Part shown: piece after piece, positions 1 through 8,752 of the stretch | How the letters are laid out: each line of letters opens with the position of its first letter | Numbering within the stretch: position 1 is the stretch's first letter | Source of the DNA: Mycobacterium asiaticum | GTDB lineage: Bacteria > Actinomycetota > Actinomycetes > Mycobacteriales > Mycobacteriaceae | Length of the DNA stretch: 64,000 bases | Assembly: GCF_001673315.1 (NCBI RefSeq) | Contig: NZ_LZLQ01000066.1 | Span: 1 to 64,000 of the forward strand | Reading direction: 5' to 3' | The notes under the pieces: generated by a model | The model's input: only the letters and a program-made list of their open reading frames with translations | Database searches by the model: none | Told to the model about the DNA's origin: nothing | Program-made: the position numbers and the translations under genes

Positions 1-1
1 C

Positions 2-205
2 GCCCCCGCCACCGAAACTTTGGCGTTGGCCTCGGTCGATACCCCGGCACTGCCGGAGCCGTTGCCGGCCGGCCCGACCCGGCGAGCGCCGCTGGGTTTG
101 ATCGCCGGGGCGCGCAGCGGCGACAAGGGCGGCTCCGCCAACGTCGGCGTCTGGGTTCGCACCGATGACCAGTGGCGCTGGCTGGCCAACACCCTGACCG
201 TCGCC
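2..205 (+). pseudogene. Inverted fragment of AtuA-like protein (C-terminal part)
   Basis: The plus strand from the window edge encodes an open frame containing the motif GLIAGARSGDKGGSANVGVW, typical of the ferredoxin-fold C-terminal domain of AtuA/DUF1446 proteins, ending in ANTLTV near base 205. After that the frame becomes nonsense (a shadow of the minus-strand gene). The N-terminal and central parts of the same kind of protein lie on the opposite strand immediately to the right. This is therefore a piece of the same gene in the wrong orientation, or a piece of a second copy. Its left end is cut by the window. Confidence 0.7.
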
Positions 206-1405
206 CGGCGGGGTGGTCGCGGTGAACCCCGGATAGCTTGCCAACGCCAATTCGACTGCCGCACCGGAGAATTTGCGTCCGACGTTGGCGGGATCCGGAT
301 CGCGGACCACGCAGCTCAGCAGCGCGCTGGCGGCCTCTTCGGTGTCGGCGTCGGGGTGATCGGTGCGGGCCAACGTCCATTCCAGTTCGGCGGGTTTGAC
401 TGTCAGCGTGGCTTCGAGCTGACGGCGAACCAACTCCGCCTTGGCTTCGATGTCCAAACCGGTCAGCACGAACGTCATTGCGTTGCGGAATCCGCCGATG
501 CTGTTCAGCGACACCTTCAGGGTCGGTGGCGGCGGTTCGCCGATCACGCCGCTGATCCGCACCCGGTCGGGTCCGTCCGCCGAGACTTCCACGCTGTCCA
601 TCCGGGCGGTGACGTCCGGATTGGCGTAGCGGGCGCCGGTGATTTCGTAGAGGAGCTGCGCGGTGACGGTGTCTACGCTCACCAGGCCGCCGGTCCCCGG
701 GTGCTTGGTGATCACCGACGAGCCGTCGCGGTGGACCTCGGCCAGCGGGAAACCGGCATGGGTCAGATCGGGGATTTCGGTGAAGAAGGAGAAGTTGCCG
801 CCGGTGGCCTGCACCCCGCACTCGATGACATGGCCGGCGACCACGGCTCCGGCCAGCTGGTCGTAATCGCTGCGGCCCCAGCCGAAGTGCGCAGCAGCGG
901 AACCGACGATCACAGAGGCGTCGGTGACGCGGCCTGTGACTACGACGTCGGCTCCGGCGTTGAGGCAGTCCACGATGCCCCACCCGCCCAGGTAGGCGTT
1001 GGCCGTCAGCGGGGAACCCAACCCCAGCTCGGCCGCCCGTGGCTGCAGATCGTCGCCTTCGACGTGGGCCACCCGCGCGGGCACGCCCAGCCGTTCGGCC
1101 AGCGCGCGCACCGCGCTCGCCAGGCCGGCTGGGTTCAAGCCGCCGGCGTTGACGACGATGCGCACGCCGCGCTCGTGGGCCAGGCCCAGGCATTCTTCGA
1201 GCTGGGTCAGGAAGGTCTTGGCATAGCCGCGGTCGGGATTCTTCATCCGGTCGCGGCCCAGGATCAGCATGGTCAACTCGGCCAGGTAGTCACCGGTGAG
1301 AAAGTCCACGTCGCCGCCGGTGAGCATTTCGCGCATCGCGGACAGCCGGTCGCCGTAGAAACCGGAGCAGTTCGCGATCCGCACGGCACCAGACTCGGGG
1401 GCCAA
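206..1405 (-). pseudogene. AtuA-like (DUF1446) acyclic terpene/branched acyl utilisation protein, 3'-truncated
   Basis: Minus-strand frame starting at a TTG (1405-1403) with a good AGGGAGGA Shine-Dalgarno 5-6 bases upstream; the protein runs through RIANCSGFYGDR, a GDYLAELTM stretch, NAGGLNP and VTGRVTDASVIVG, all typical of AtuA/DUF1446 proteins. It matches the type of M. tuberculosis Rv0976c (about 560 aa), which sits at the end of the accA2-accD2-fadE cluster and is probably linked to branched acyl-CoA catabolism. About 390-400 recognisable residues are present, up to TTPPGDG near base 206; beyond that the frame stays open but does not resemble the family, because the expected C-terminal domain is inverted. 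The gene looks inactivated unless the junction is an assembly error. Confidence 0.7.
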
Positions 1406-1452
1406 TGCGATCCTCCCTCCCTTGGTTTGGGCGGCCGGCGCAGTCGAGAACC

Positions 1453-1468
1453 AACCAACCGGTAGGTT
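1453..1468. promoter_or_regulatory. Palindromic operator-like site upstream of the AtuA-like gene
   Basis: AACCAACCGGTAGGTT reads as its own reverse complement at 14 of 16 positions. It lies about 48 bases upstream of the TTG start at 1405, where a TetR-family repressor of an acyl-CoA catabolic operon would be expected to bind. The binding protein is not identifiable here; the function is inferred from symmetry and position. Confidence 0.45.
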
Positions 1469-1498
1469 AACGGGTATCGCGGCGCTCCCGCCAACCGG

Positions 1499-1544
1499 AT
1501 CAGCGTCCCTCCCGCGGCAACATCAGCGTCCCTCCCGCGGCGAC
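1499..1544. repeat. Two tandem 23-bp repeats in the 1406-1743 intergenic region
   Basis: A 23-bp unit beginning ATCAGCGTCCCTCCCGCGGC occurs twice in direct succession (from 1499 and from 1522), differing at one base. The 338-bp stretch 1406-1743 has no convincing gene; it holds the operator-like palindrome at 1453 and presumably the rpmF promoter. In M. tuberculosis this interval is occupied by PE_PGRS genes, which are absent here. Confidence 0.6.
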
Positions 1545-1743
1545 ACTGACACCGCGCACACGACGCGCCGTAGAGAAGCGTCCTGGATGCAATTTCGGCG
1601 CGCCAGCGCCGACCCGACGAGCTCAATTTTGGCGACCAGCAGCTCACCGACTACCCTTGAGGTCAACTGTTGCCGTTCGGCCGCCGAGGTCATGGAGCGC
1701 GACACGCCCCGTCCGTAAACCACACGAGGAGTTAGGCCCGACC

Positions 1744-1917
1744 ATGGCCGTACCCAAGCGCAGGATGTCGCGCTCGAATACCCGCAGCCGGCGCTCGCAG
1801 TGGAAGGCCACCTCGACCGAGTTGGTCGGCGTCACTGTGGCTGGTCAGAAGCATAAGGTGCCTCGCCGACTGCTCAAAGCCGCGCGCCTCGGCTTGATCG
1901 ACCTCGACAAACGCTGA
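1744..1917 (+). CDS. rpmF: 50S ribosomal protein L32
   Basis: A 57-residue basic protein beginning [20 protein letters not shown], the L32 signature, ending LIDLDKR. It is a structural protein of the large ribosomal subunit. There is no CxxC zinc ribbon, so this is a cysteine-free (zinc-independent) L32. ATG at 1744 follows AGGAGTTAGGCCCGACC, a clear ribosome binding site. It stands immediately upstream of mprA, as in M. tuberculosis. Confidence 0.95.
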   Translation: MAVPKRRMSRSNTRSRRSQWKATSTELVGVTVAGQKHKVPRRLLKAARLGLIDLDKR

Positions 1918-1931
1918 TCAGCTCGGCGCGC

Positions 1932-1950
1932 CTCTCAGGCCGCTCTCAGG
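1932..1950 (+). promoter_or_regulatory. Candidate MprA box
   Basis: Two copies of CTCTCAGG start at 1932 and 1943, 11 bp apart (one helical turn), about 20-40 bp before the mprA start. MprA is known to autoregulate its operon by binding two loosely conserved 8-bp direct repeats. The assignment rests on repeat length, spacing and position. Confidence 0.5.
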
Positions 1951-1971
1951 CCCTAGTACCAAACTAGCTCC

Positions 1972-2658
1972 GTGCGAATACTTGTCGTCGACGACGATCG
2001 CGCGGTGCGCGAGTCGCTGCGCAGGTCACTTTCCTTCAACGGTTATACGGTCGAGTTGGCCCACGACGGGGTCGAGGCACTCGAGTTGATCGCCAGTGAC
2101 CGGCCAGATGCGCTGGTCCTGGACGTGATGATGCCGCGGCTGGATGGCCTGGAAGTTTGCCGTCAGCTGCGCAGCACCGGAGACGACCTGCCGATCCTGG
2201 TGCTCACGGCACGTGACTCGGTCTCTGAGCGCGTCGCCGGCCTGGATGCCGGGGCCGACGACTATCTGCCCAAGCCGTTCGCCCTGGAAGAACTGCTCGC
2301 CCGCATGCGGGCGTTGCTGCGGCGCACCAAGCCGGAGGACGCCGCGGAGTCGGTGGCGATGACATTCTCCGACCTGAGCCTGGACCCGGTGACCCGAGAG
2401 GTCATCCGCGGGGAACGCCGCATCAGCCTCACCCGCACCGAATTCGCCCTGCTGGAAATGCTGATCGCCAACCCGCGGCGGGTGTTGACTCGCAGCCGCA
2501 TCCTGGAGGAGGTGTGGGGATTCGACTTCCCGACCTCGGGTAATGCTCTCGAGGTCTACGTCGGCTACCTGCGCCGCAAGACCGAGGCCGACGGCGAGCC
2601 GCGGCTGATCCACACCGTGCGCGGGGTGGGTTACGTGCTACGCGAAACGCCGCCTTGA
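1972..2658 (+). CDS. mprA: Response regulator MprA (OmpR family)
   Basis: 228-residue two-component regulator. The receiver domain (about 1-115) has the acidic pocket DDD at 7-9, phospho-acceptor Asp51 in [12 protein letters not shown], Thr in LTARD and Lys in PKPF. A winged-helix DNA-binding domain follows (about 130-225; [31 protein letters not shown]). It controls the mycobacterial envelope-stress response, including sigma factors sigE/sigB and pepD. The GTG start at 1972 directly follows the candidate MprA box, and the stop overlaps mprB, indicating one operon. Confidence 0.96.
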   Translation: MRILVVDDDRAVRESLRRSLSFNGYTVELAHDGVEALELIASDRPDALVLDVMMPRLDGLEVCRQLRSTGDDLPILVLTARDSVSERVAGLDAGADDYLPKPFALEELLARMRALLRRTKPEDAAESVAMTFSDLSLDPVTREVIRGERRISLTRTEFALLEMLIANPRRVLTRSRILEEVWGFDFPTSGNALEVYVGYLRRKTEADGEPRLIHTVRGVGYVLRETPP

Positions 2659-4196
2659 TACTTAGGCTCCGCCGTCCTGGCCGGGTGAGGCGCGCACCGC
2701 TGCGGGCCACCAGTTCGCTGTCGTTGCGGTGGCGAGTGATGCTGCTGGCCATGTCCATGGTGGCGATGGTGGTGCTGCTGATGTCCTTCGCCGTGTACGC
2801 GGTGATCTCCGCCGCTCTTTACAGCGACATCGATAACCAGCTGCAGAGCCGCGCACAGTTGCTGATTGCCAGCGGTTCGCTGGCCGCCGACCCGGGCAAA
2901 GCGATCGAGGGCACGGCCTACTCGGACGTCAACGCGATGCTGGTGAACCCGGGCAGATCGATCTACACCGCCAACCAGCCGGGCCAGACGCTGCCGGTCG
3001 GGACCCCGGAAAAGGCGGTCATCCGGGGTGAATTGTTCATGTCCCGGCGCACTGCGTCGGATCAGCGGGTGCTCGCGATCCACCTGCCCAGCGGCAGTTC
3101 GCTTCTGATCTCCAAGAGTCTGAGACCGACCGAAGCCGTGATGGGCAAACTGCGTTTCGTGCTGCTGATGGTCGGGGGTGTCGGCGTCGCGGTCGCCGCG
3201 GTAGCCGGCGGCATGGTCACCCGGGCCGGGCTACGTCCGGTCGGTCGTCTCACCGAAGCGGCCGAGCGGGTTGCCCGCACCGACGACCTGCGACCCATCC
3301 CGGTGTTCGGTAGCGACGAATTGGCCAGGCTCACCGAAGCGTTCAATCTGATGCTGCGGGCGCTGGCCGAATCGCGGGAGCGCCAGGCGCGCCTGGTCAC
3401 CGACGCCGGACACGAACTACGCACCCCACTCACGTCGCTGCGCACCAACGTCGAACTGCTGATGGCCGCGATGGAGCCCGGGGCGCCACGGCTGCCAGAG
3501 CAGGAGATGGTGGACCTGCGCGCCGATGTGATAGCCCAGATCGAGGAACTGTCAACGCTGGTAGGCGATTTGGTGGACCTCACCCGGGGCGACGCCGGCC
3601 ACGCTGTGCACGAGCCGGTAGACATGGCCGAAGTCATCGACCGCAGCCTTGAGCGAGTTCGTCGGCGCCGCAACGACATTCACTTCGACGTCACGATCAT
3701 TCCCTGGCAGGTATATGGCGACCCGGCCGGGTTATCAAGGGCCGCACTGAATCTCATGGACAATGCGGCCAAGTGGAGTCCGCCGGGCGGCCACGTTGGG
3801 GTCGTGCTGCGCCAACTGGATCCGTCGCACGCCGAATTGGTGGTATCCGACCAGGGTCCCGGCATTGCACCGCAGGAGCGACGCCTGGTGTTCGAGCGCT
3901 TCTACCGGTCGACGTCGGCGCGGGCGATGCCGGGATCGGGTCTGGGTTTGGCGATCGTCAAACAGGTGGTGCTCAACCACGGCGGATCGCTACGCATCGA
4001 GGACACCCACCCGGGCAGGCAACCGCCCGGCACATCGATCTTCGTGCTGTTGCCCGGACGTCCGATGCCCATTCCCGAGTACCCGGCAGAAGCCGACGCA
4101 GCAGCGGCGGACAAGCCCGCGAAACGCCCCCGGACAGGCTCGGCGGACGACGCGGATTCACGGGGTTCGACAAACGTTATCTCAGTCGATTCTTAG
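2655..4196 (+). CDS. mprB: Sensor histidine kinase MprB
   Basis: 513-residue membrane kinase partnering MprA. A TM segment at about 29-52, an extracellular sensor loop to about 165 and a second TM at about 167-189 lead into a HAMP linker. The HisKA box is [16 protein letters not shown] with His253 as phosphorylation site. The ATPase domain has [14 protein letters not shown] (N box), DQGPGI (G1) and [11 protein letters not shown] (G2). The TTG start at 2655 overlaps the mprA stop (TTGA), implying translational coupling. M. tuberculosis MprB is about 504 aa, so the length is normal. Confidence 0.96.
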   Translation: MILRLRRPGRVRRAPLRATSSLSLRWRVMLLAMSMVAMVVLLMSFAVYAVISAALYSDIDNQLQSRAQLLIASGSLAADPGKAIEGTAYSDVNAMLVNPGRSIYTANQPGQTLPVGTPEKAVIRGELFMSRRTASDQRVLAIHLPSGSSLLISKSLRPTEAVMGKLRFVLLMVGGVGVAVAAVAGGMVTRAGLRPVGRLTEAAERVARTDDLRPIPVFGSDELARLTEAFNLMLRALAESRERQARLVTDAGHELRTPLTSLRTNVELLMAAMEPGAPRLPEQEMVDLRADVIAQIEELSTLVGDLVDLTRGDAGHAVHEPVDMAEVIDRSLERVRRRRNDIHFDVTIIPWQVYGDPAGLSRAALNLMDNAAKWSPPGGHVGVVLRQLDPSHAELVVSDQGPGIAPQERRLVFERFYRSTSARAMPGSGLGLAIVKQVVLNHGGSLRIEDTHPGRQPPGTSIFVLLPGRPMPIPEYPAEADAAAADKPAKRPRTGSADDADSRGSTNVISVDS

Positions 4197-4310
4197 TCCG
4201 CGCGAGCAAGGTGGTTGTGCAGTTAGTGTTGAAGACCAAAGCCATGCAAGCAAGGCATGCGCGAGTCGGCCTTACCGAGCCCACGAAGTAGAGAAGAGCA
4301 ATCCAGCGTC

Positions 4311-5813
4311 ATGACGAATCACCCGAGGTATTCGCCACCGCCGCAGCAGCCGGGTTATGGCGCTACGCCCAACCAGCCGGTGCCTCCTGCCTATGCCCAG
4401 GGGCAGCACAGCTACAACCAGCAGTTCGACTGGCGCTATCAGCCGTCGCAACCGCAATATCGGTCTTCCTACGATCCGCTCAGCGGCACCGGTGCCGGTC
4501 CTATACCGGGCCACACCGGTGCGGGTCCGATACCGGGCCACACCGGTGCGGGTCCGATACCGGGCCACACGGGTTCAGGTCCGATATCGCGTAACACCGG
4601 GGTGGGCCCGATACCCGGCGGTAGCGGTGTGCACCCCATCCCGCCGGGTACCGGTCCGGGCCCGATCCCTGGGATGATGCCGCCGATGGGGCGGCCGCCC
4701 CGGCGACGCCGCTCAGGCGGGCTGATCTTCGGCGCGCTGGCCATCGCGGTGGTGTCCGCCGGTATCGGCGGTGCGGCGGCGACAGTGGTGGAACTGGGAC
4801 ACCAGACCGGCGGCAGCCACGACACGACGGCCGCGTCAGGCGGTGCCCCCAGCGTTCCGGCTGCGAACATGCCGCCCGGCTCGGTCGAACAGGTAGCGGC
4901 CAAGGTGGTGCCCAGCGTCGTCATGTTGGAGACCGATCTCGGACGCCAATCCGAGGAGGGCTCGGGTGTGATCCTGTCGGCTGACGGGCTGATCCTGACC
5001 AACAACCATGTCGTCGCGGCCGCCGCGAAGCCGCCCCCGGGGAGTCCGCCGCCGAAAACGACGGTGACCTTCTCCGACGGTCGCACCGCCACGTTCTCGG
5101 TGGTCGGCACCGACCCGACCAGCGATATCGCGGTCATCCGGGTGCAGGGGTCCTCCGGTCTGACGCCCATCGCCATGGGTTCGTCGGCCGGCCTGCGCGT
5201 CGGGCAGCCAGTGTTGGCCATCGGGTCCCCGCTGGGCTTGGCGGGCACGGTGACCACCGGAATCGTCAGCGCGCTCAACCGGCCGGTGTCGACCACCGGT
5301 GAGTCCGGGAACCAGAACACCGTGCTGGACGCGATTCAGACCGACGCCGCGATCAACCCCGGTAATTCCGGTGGTGCGCTGGTGAACATGAACGGCCAGC
5401 TGATCGGGATCAACTCGGCGATCGCCACGCTGGGTGCGGACTCCGGGGACGCGCAGAGCGGGTCCATCGGTCTGGGCTTCGCCATCCCAGTCGACCAGGC
5501 CAAACGCATCGCCGATGAGCTGATCAGCACTGGCAAGGCGTCCCACGCGTCGCTCGGCGTGCAGGTGACCACCGACAAGGGAGTCCCGGGTGCCAAGGTG
5601 ATGGAGGTAGTCGGCAATGGTGCGGCAGCCAATGCCGGGGTACCGAAAGGGGTCGTCGTCACCAAGGTCGATGAGCGGACGATCAACAGCGCGGATGCGT
5701 TGGTTGCTGCCGTGCGTTCTAAAGCACCGGGAGACAGAGTGACGCTGACTTATCAGGATCCCGCGGGCGGCACCCGCACGGCGCAGGTGACGCTTGGGAA
5801 GGCGGAGCAGTGA
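4311..5813 (+). CDS. pepD: HtrA-like serine protease PepD
   Basis: 500-residue trypsin-like protease acting in envelope protein quality control; a member of the MprA regulon and modulator of MprB signalling in M. tuberculosis. A cytoplasmic Pro/Gln-rich N-terminus (1-58) is followed by tandem GAGPIPGHT repeats (about 59-121), a TM segment (about 137-160), and the protease domain with triad His233 (NNHVV), Asp272 (DPTSDIAV) and Ser353 (NPGNSGGALV), then a C-terminal PDZ domain. The ATG at 4311 (MTNHPRYS) matches known PepD N-termini; an in-frame upstream start at 4257 has no support. It is about 36 aa longer than M. tuberculosis PepD because of the repeats. Confidence 0.95.
   Translation: MTNHPRYSPPPQQPGYGATPNQPVPPAYAQGQHSYNQQFDWRYQPSQPQYRSSYDPLSGTGAGPIPGHTGAGPIPGHTGAGPIPGHTGSGPISRNTGVGPIPGGSGVHPIPPGTGPGPIPGMMPPMGRPPRRRRSGGLIFGALAIAVVSAGIGGAAATVVELGHQTGGSHDTTAASGGAPSVPAANMPPGSVEQVAAKVVPSVVMLETDLGRQSEEGSGVILSADGLILTNNHVVAAAAKPPPGSPPPKTTVTFSDGRTATFSVVGTDPTSDIAVIRVQGSSGLTPIAMGSSAGLRVGQPVLAIGSPLGLAGTVTTGIVSALNRPVSTTGESGNQNTVLDAIQTDAAINPGNSGGALVNMNGQLIGINSAIATLGADSGDAQSGSIGLGFAIPVDQAKRIADELISTGKASHASLGVQVTTDKGVPGAKVMEVVGNGAAANAGVPKGVVVTKVDERTINSADALVAAVRSKAPGDRVTLTYQDPAGGTRTAQVTLGKAEQ
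4485..4673 (+). repeat. In-frame 27-bp tandem repeats in pepD
   Basis: A 27-bp unit encoding GAGPIPGHT is repeated three times almost perfectly (about 4490-4570), then decays through GSGPISRNT, GVGPIPGGS, GVHPIPPGT and GPGPIPGM. The repeats code for the flexible cytoplasmic segment just before the TM helix of PepD. They keep the frame, so copy number could vary between strains without breaking the protease. Confidence 0.85.
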
Positions 5814-6358
5814 TGAATGCGGAGGGTCAGTTGTCTGACCTCGGATATACGGTGGCACCCATGGAGCAGGGTGCGGAGTTGGTGGTGGGCCGGGCACTTG
5901 TTGTCGTTGTCGACGACCGCACCGCGCACGGCGACGAGGACCACAGCGGACCGCTGGTCACCGAGTTGCTCACCGAGGCGGGTTTCGTGGTGGACGGCGT
6001 TGTCGCGGTCGAGGCCGACGAGGTCGAGATCCGAAATGCGTTGAACACCGCGGTGATCGGCGGGGTCGACCTGGTGGTGTCGGTCGGTGGCACCGGTGTC
6101 ACGCCACGAGACGTTGCCCCCGAGGCCACCCGCGACATCCTCGACCGGGAGATCCTGGGGATCGCAGAGGCCATCCGCGGCTCCGGACTGTCCGCGGGCA
6201 TCACCGATGCCGGGCTGTCGCGAGGTCTGGCCGGTGTTTCCGGCAGCACGCTGGTGGTCAACCTCGCTGGTTCGCGCTACGCCGTGCGGGACGGGATGGC
6301 GACGCTCAATCCGCTGGCGGCCTACATCATCGGGCAGTTGTCCAGCTTGGAGATCTGA
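5813..6358 (+). CDS. moaB2: Molybdenum cofactor biosynthesis protein MoaB2
   Basis: 181-residue MogA/MoaB-fold protein, expected to bind or adenylylate molybdopterin. The GGTGVTPRDV motif (VVSVGGTGVTPRD) that binds the pterin is present, followed by NLAGS. The ATG at 5813 shares its A with the pepD stop (TGATG); this tight coupling to mprA-mprB-pepD is conserved in mycobacteria. A GTG at 5810 is an alternative start one codon upstream. M. tuberculosis MoaB2 is also reported to interact with sigma factor SigE, which fits the stress-operon context. Confidence 0.93.
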   Translation: MNAEGQLSDLGYTVAPMEQGAELVVGRALVVVVDDRTAHGDEDHSGPLVTELLTEAGFVVDGVVAVEADEVEIRNALNTAVIGGVDLVVSVGGTGVTPRDVAPEATRDILDREILGIAEAIRGSGLSAGITDAGLSRGLAGVSGSTLVVNLAGSRYAVRDGMATLNPLAAYIIGQLSSLEI

Positions 6359-6367
6359 GGCCGGTTT

Positions 6368-6832
6368 TCAGCTGTCCGCGCGAGGTCCGTAACTCGGTGG
6401 CGGCGTCAACGGGGGTGCTTCGTGGGCGCCGCCGTGTTTGCCGGACGACGAGTCGCCGTTGGTCTGGGCGAGTAGGTCGCGGATCTCCTCGAGCAGCACC
6501 ACCTGCGCGTCGTCGGCCTGCTCGACTTCACCTTGCTTGCGCAGTCTGCTGTAGGGCAGCACGACCAGGAAGTACACCACCGCGGCGACCAGAATGAAGT
6601 TGATCGCCGCCGAGAGCACCGTGTTCAGGTCGATGTACTGATTGCCGGTGATGTGGATTTTCAGGATCCCGACCTGTGACGTCTGGCCGACGCCGATCGA
6701 GCTCACCAGCGGTTTGATGACGTTGTCGGTGAATGCGGTGACCAGCGCAGTGAACGCGGTACCGATCACCACCGCAGTCGACAGGTCAACGATGTTGCCC
6801 CGCGAGAGAAACTCCTTGAACCCTTTGAGCAT
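6368..6832 (-). CDS. mscL: Large-conductance mechanosensitive channel
   Basis: 154-residue membrane protein beginning [20 protein letters not shown], the MscL N-terminal amphipathic helix and start of TM1 (about 13-42). TM2 lies at about 70-92 ([16 protein letters not shown]), and a charged cytoplasmic helix (EEIRDLLAQ) and a polar tail follow. It opens as a homopentamer under membrane tension to release solutes during hypo-osmotic shock. It is convergent with moaB2, only 9 bp apart. The horizontally acquired genes that follow mscL in M. tuberculosis (Rv0986-Rv0989c) are missing here. Confidence 0.95.
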   Translation of the reverse strand: MLKGFKEFLSRGNIVDLSTAVVIGTAFTALVTAFTDNVIKPLVSSIGVGQTSQVGILKIHITGNQYIDLNTVLSAAINFILVAAVVYFLVVLPYSRLRKQGEVEQADDAQVVLLEEIRDLLAQTNGDSSSGKHGGAHEAPPLTPPPSYGPRADS

Positions 6833-6895
6833 GAGATCCCTTTCTGGACTTGACCGAGTTTGCTGTCGATCACGTGTCCAGCGGCGGATAACTGC

Positions 6896-7564
6896 TCAAT
6901 GCAGGGTCAACGTCACCGCTTGGCCCAGCGCCGAGCCCGCCACCGCGTTCGCCACGCGAGCCGGCAGCGCAACCAACACTACGCGGTCGCCCTCGTTCGA
7001 CTGGAGTTTCGCTCTTGCCGACACGAGCACCACGACCGCGTCGACGGCGATCACTTTGCTCACCGCCGACGCGCCCGGCTGGGATTCGCCGGCCGGTGTG
7101 GCCAGCACGTCGACCACATCACCCACCCTGACCAGGTCGACCAATGCGCCGTCGGTCAGATGCAACGGCACGATCCGGGCACCGGGACCCGCCGTCGACT
7201 CGGCCAGTCGACTGCCCAACAGCCGGACATCGGTCAACACCTCGCCGCGGCGTGCCGGGCCCGCCAGGGTTGAACCGAGCACCGCCTGCAGGTCCGCTCG
7301 GAAGCCATCGGGAACCGTCGCGGTCAGACGTCTTTCGGTGCGCACATCATCGGCGGTGAGCGCAGTGCCCGGGCCGAGGTCGCGGGCGGCCACCAGCACG
7401 TCGACGCGGTCCCCGTCCGGGTTGGACCGCAGCGCGGCGATGCCGGCCAGGACGACGAGCCCGCCCGCCGCCACCCGTCGGGCCAGTACCGTTCGGGTCC
7501 AGTCCGGTCGGCAGACCGAGCTGATGCGGCTGAGCAGAGTCGGATTGAGAGATGGTTCCCGCAC
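6896..7564 (-). CDS. SAF-domain membrane protein (Rv0990c-like)
   Basis: 222-residue protein with one TM segment near residues 28-46 and a SAF domain following (VLVAARDLGPGTALTADDVR), then a segment resembling the CpaB/RcpC family of pilus-assembly proteins (GPGARIVPLHLTDGALVDLVRVGDVVDVL in two parts). In other bacteria such proteins act in Flp pilus assembly; no pilus genes are seen here. The position between mscL and the FmdB-like gene matches Rv0990c. Function in mycobacteria is unknown. It is convergent with nothing and ends 63 bp from the mscL start. Confidence 0.8.
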   Translation of the reverse strand: MREPSLNPTLLSRISSVCRPDWTRTVLARRVAAGGLVVLAGIAALRSNPDGDRVDVLVAARDLGPGTALTADDVRTERRLTATVPDGFRADLQAVLGSTLAGPARRGEVLTDVRLLGSRLAESTAGPGARIVPLHLTDGALVDLVRVGDVVDVLATPAGESQPGASAVSKVIAVDAVVVLVSARAKLQSNEGDRVVLVALPARVANAVAGSALGQAVTLTLH

Positions 7565-7672
7565 GCGGTCACCGTAGGCGCAGCGCGCCGCCGATTGTTG
7601 CGGGCCGAAGCGGGTTTGTGGATAACCGCTAGTTGGAGGCTAACTGGATGCTAGGTGGGGGCTAACGGGATG

Positions 7673-7996
7673 CTAGGTGGATGCGGCGGCCGGGGAGGCG
7701 GCTTTCTCGGTTTTCGCGCTCGACTCCGACGCTTTGCTCTCGCTCGAGTTGGAGCTTGAGCTTGAGCTGGATTCGCTGGAAGAGGAGCCGCCTGCCGAAC
7801 TGGTCTCCTTCTTGCCGGACTCGCGACTGTCGGTGCGGTAGAAACCGCTGCCCTTGAACACGACTCCGACGGAATTGAAGAGCTTGCGCAGCCGGCCGGA
7901 GCACTGCTCACAGGTGGTCAGCGCGTCGTCGGTGAAGGCCTGCACCTTGTCGAAGCGGTGGCCGCACTCGGTGCACGCGTAGCTGTACGTCGGCAC
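7673..7996 (-). CDS. FmdB-type zinc ribbon protein (redox-regulated chaperone Ruc, Rv0991c-like)
   Basis: 107-residue protein with an N-terminal zinc ribbon MPTYSYACTECGHRFDKVQ...CEQCSGRLRK (CxxC pairs at about 8-11 and 34-37), then a long Ser/Glu/Lys-rich disordered tail. The M. tuberculosis homologue Rv0991c is described as a redox-switched holdase that binds unfolded protein. The tail here contains runs of Ser and Glu. It is in the same orientation as the cyclo-ligase gene 70 bp upstream. Just beyond the stop, 7625-7675 carries degenerate GGATGCTAGGTGG-like repeats. Confidence 0.88.
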   Translation of the reverse strand: MPTYSYACTECGHRFDKVQAFTDDALTTCEQCSGRLRKLFNSVGVVFKGSGFYRTDSRESGKKETSSAGGSSSSESSSSSSSNSSESKASESSAKTEKAASPAAAST

Positions 7997-8066
7997 AAAA
8001 ACCTCCGGATGGTCATGAAGTCTGTTAGCACTCTACCGTCTTAAGTGCTAGAACCGCCACGTCATG

Positions 8067-8663
8067 TCACTCATTCCCCAACGGGAGCGTGATTAACCCT
8101 CGTCCCGGGGTGAGTGCGTGGGTCATCGGCACATCGTGTGGCTCGCACGGCAATTCGTCGACCAGTTCGTCATCGCGCACCACCACGACCAGACGGGCCC
8201 GCGGATCCCGAGCCGGCAGTGAGCGGTCGTAGAAACCACGGCCGCGGCCCAGGCGCACCCCGCGGCGGTCTACCGCCAAGGCGGGCAGCAGCACCAGAGC
8301 GGCCTCGGCCAGAGCGTTTTCGGGCAGCCACGGCTGCGCCGGCTCCAAGAGACCCCAGCGCGCGGTGACGAGCCCACCGGGCCGGTACACGCCCCATTGC
8401 AACGGCAACGGCGTGTCGTCGGCACGGGTTCGCGCGATCGGCAACAGCACCCTGTCCGCCCGCCGCAGCAACGCGTCGAGCATGTCCAGCGAGCCGGGCT
8501 CCGAGCCCACCGGCACGTACGCGCAGACTGTGCCGGCACGGTCTACGACCTGCTCCAGGTGGTTGACGAGCTTCTCGGCTTCCGCGACGCGCACGTCGTC
8601 GGACACGCGACGCCGAGCGGCGGTCAGCCGTTGCCGCAACGCGGCCTTGCTCGCGGTGCCCAC
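8067..8663 (-). CDS. 5-formyltetrahydrofolate cyclo-ligase
   Basis: 198-residue enzyme that converts 5-formyl-THF to 5,10-methenyl-THF with ATP, recycling folate. Basic N-terminus (KAALRQRLTAARRRV), YVPVGSEPGSLD for substrate contact, and the signature RRGVRLGRGRGFYDRSL, the phosphate-binding loop of the family. It matches Rv0992c in position, divergent from galU with an 89-bp intergenic region. Confidence 0.93.
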   Translation of the reverse strand: MGTASKAALRQRLTAARRRVSDDVRVAEAEKLVNHLEQVVDRAGTVCAYVPVGSEPGSLDMLDALLRRADRVLLPIARTRADDTPLPLQWGVYRPGGLVTARWGLLEPAQPWLPENALAEAALVLLPALAVDRRGVRLGRGRGFYDRSLPARDPRARLVVVVRDDELVDELPCEPHDVPMTHALTPGRGLITLPLGNE

Positions 8664-8752
8664 GGTTCAACGATGACAGACCCCGAAGCGGGCTGGGCGT
8701 TTCCGCCGTCAAACAATGGCTACCCAGCTGACGAAGGATATGGTGTGAATCG

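Noticed and set aside
20..1465. Long plus-strand open frame of 481 codons
   Set aside because: Only about 65 codons at the left resemble a protein; the rest is the complement of the minus-strand AtuA-like gene and reads as low-complexity His/Gln/Gly.
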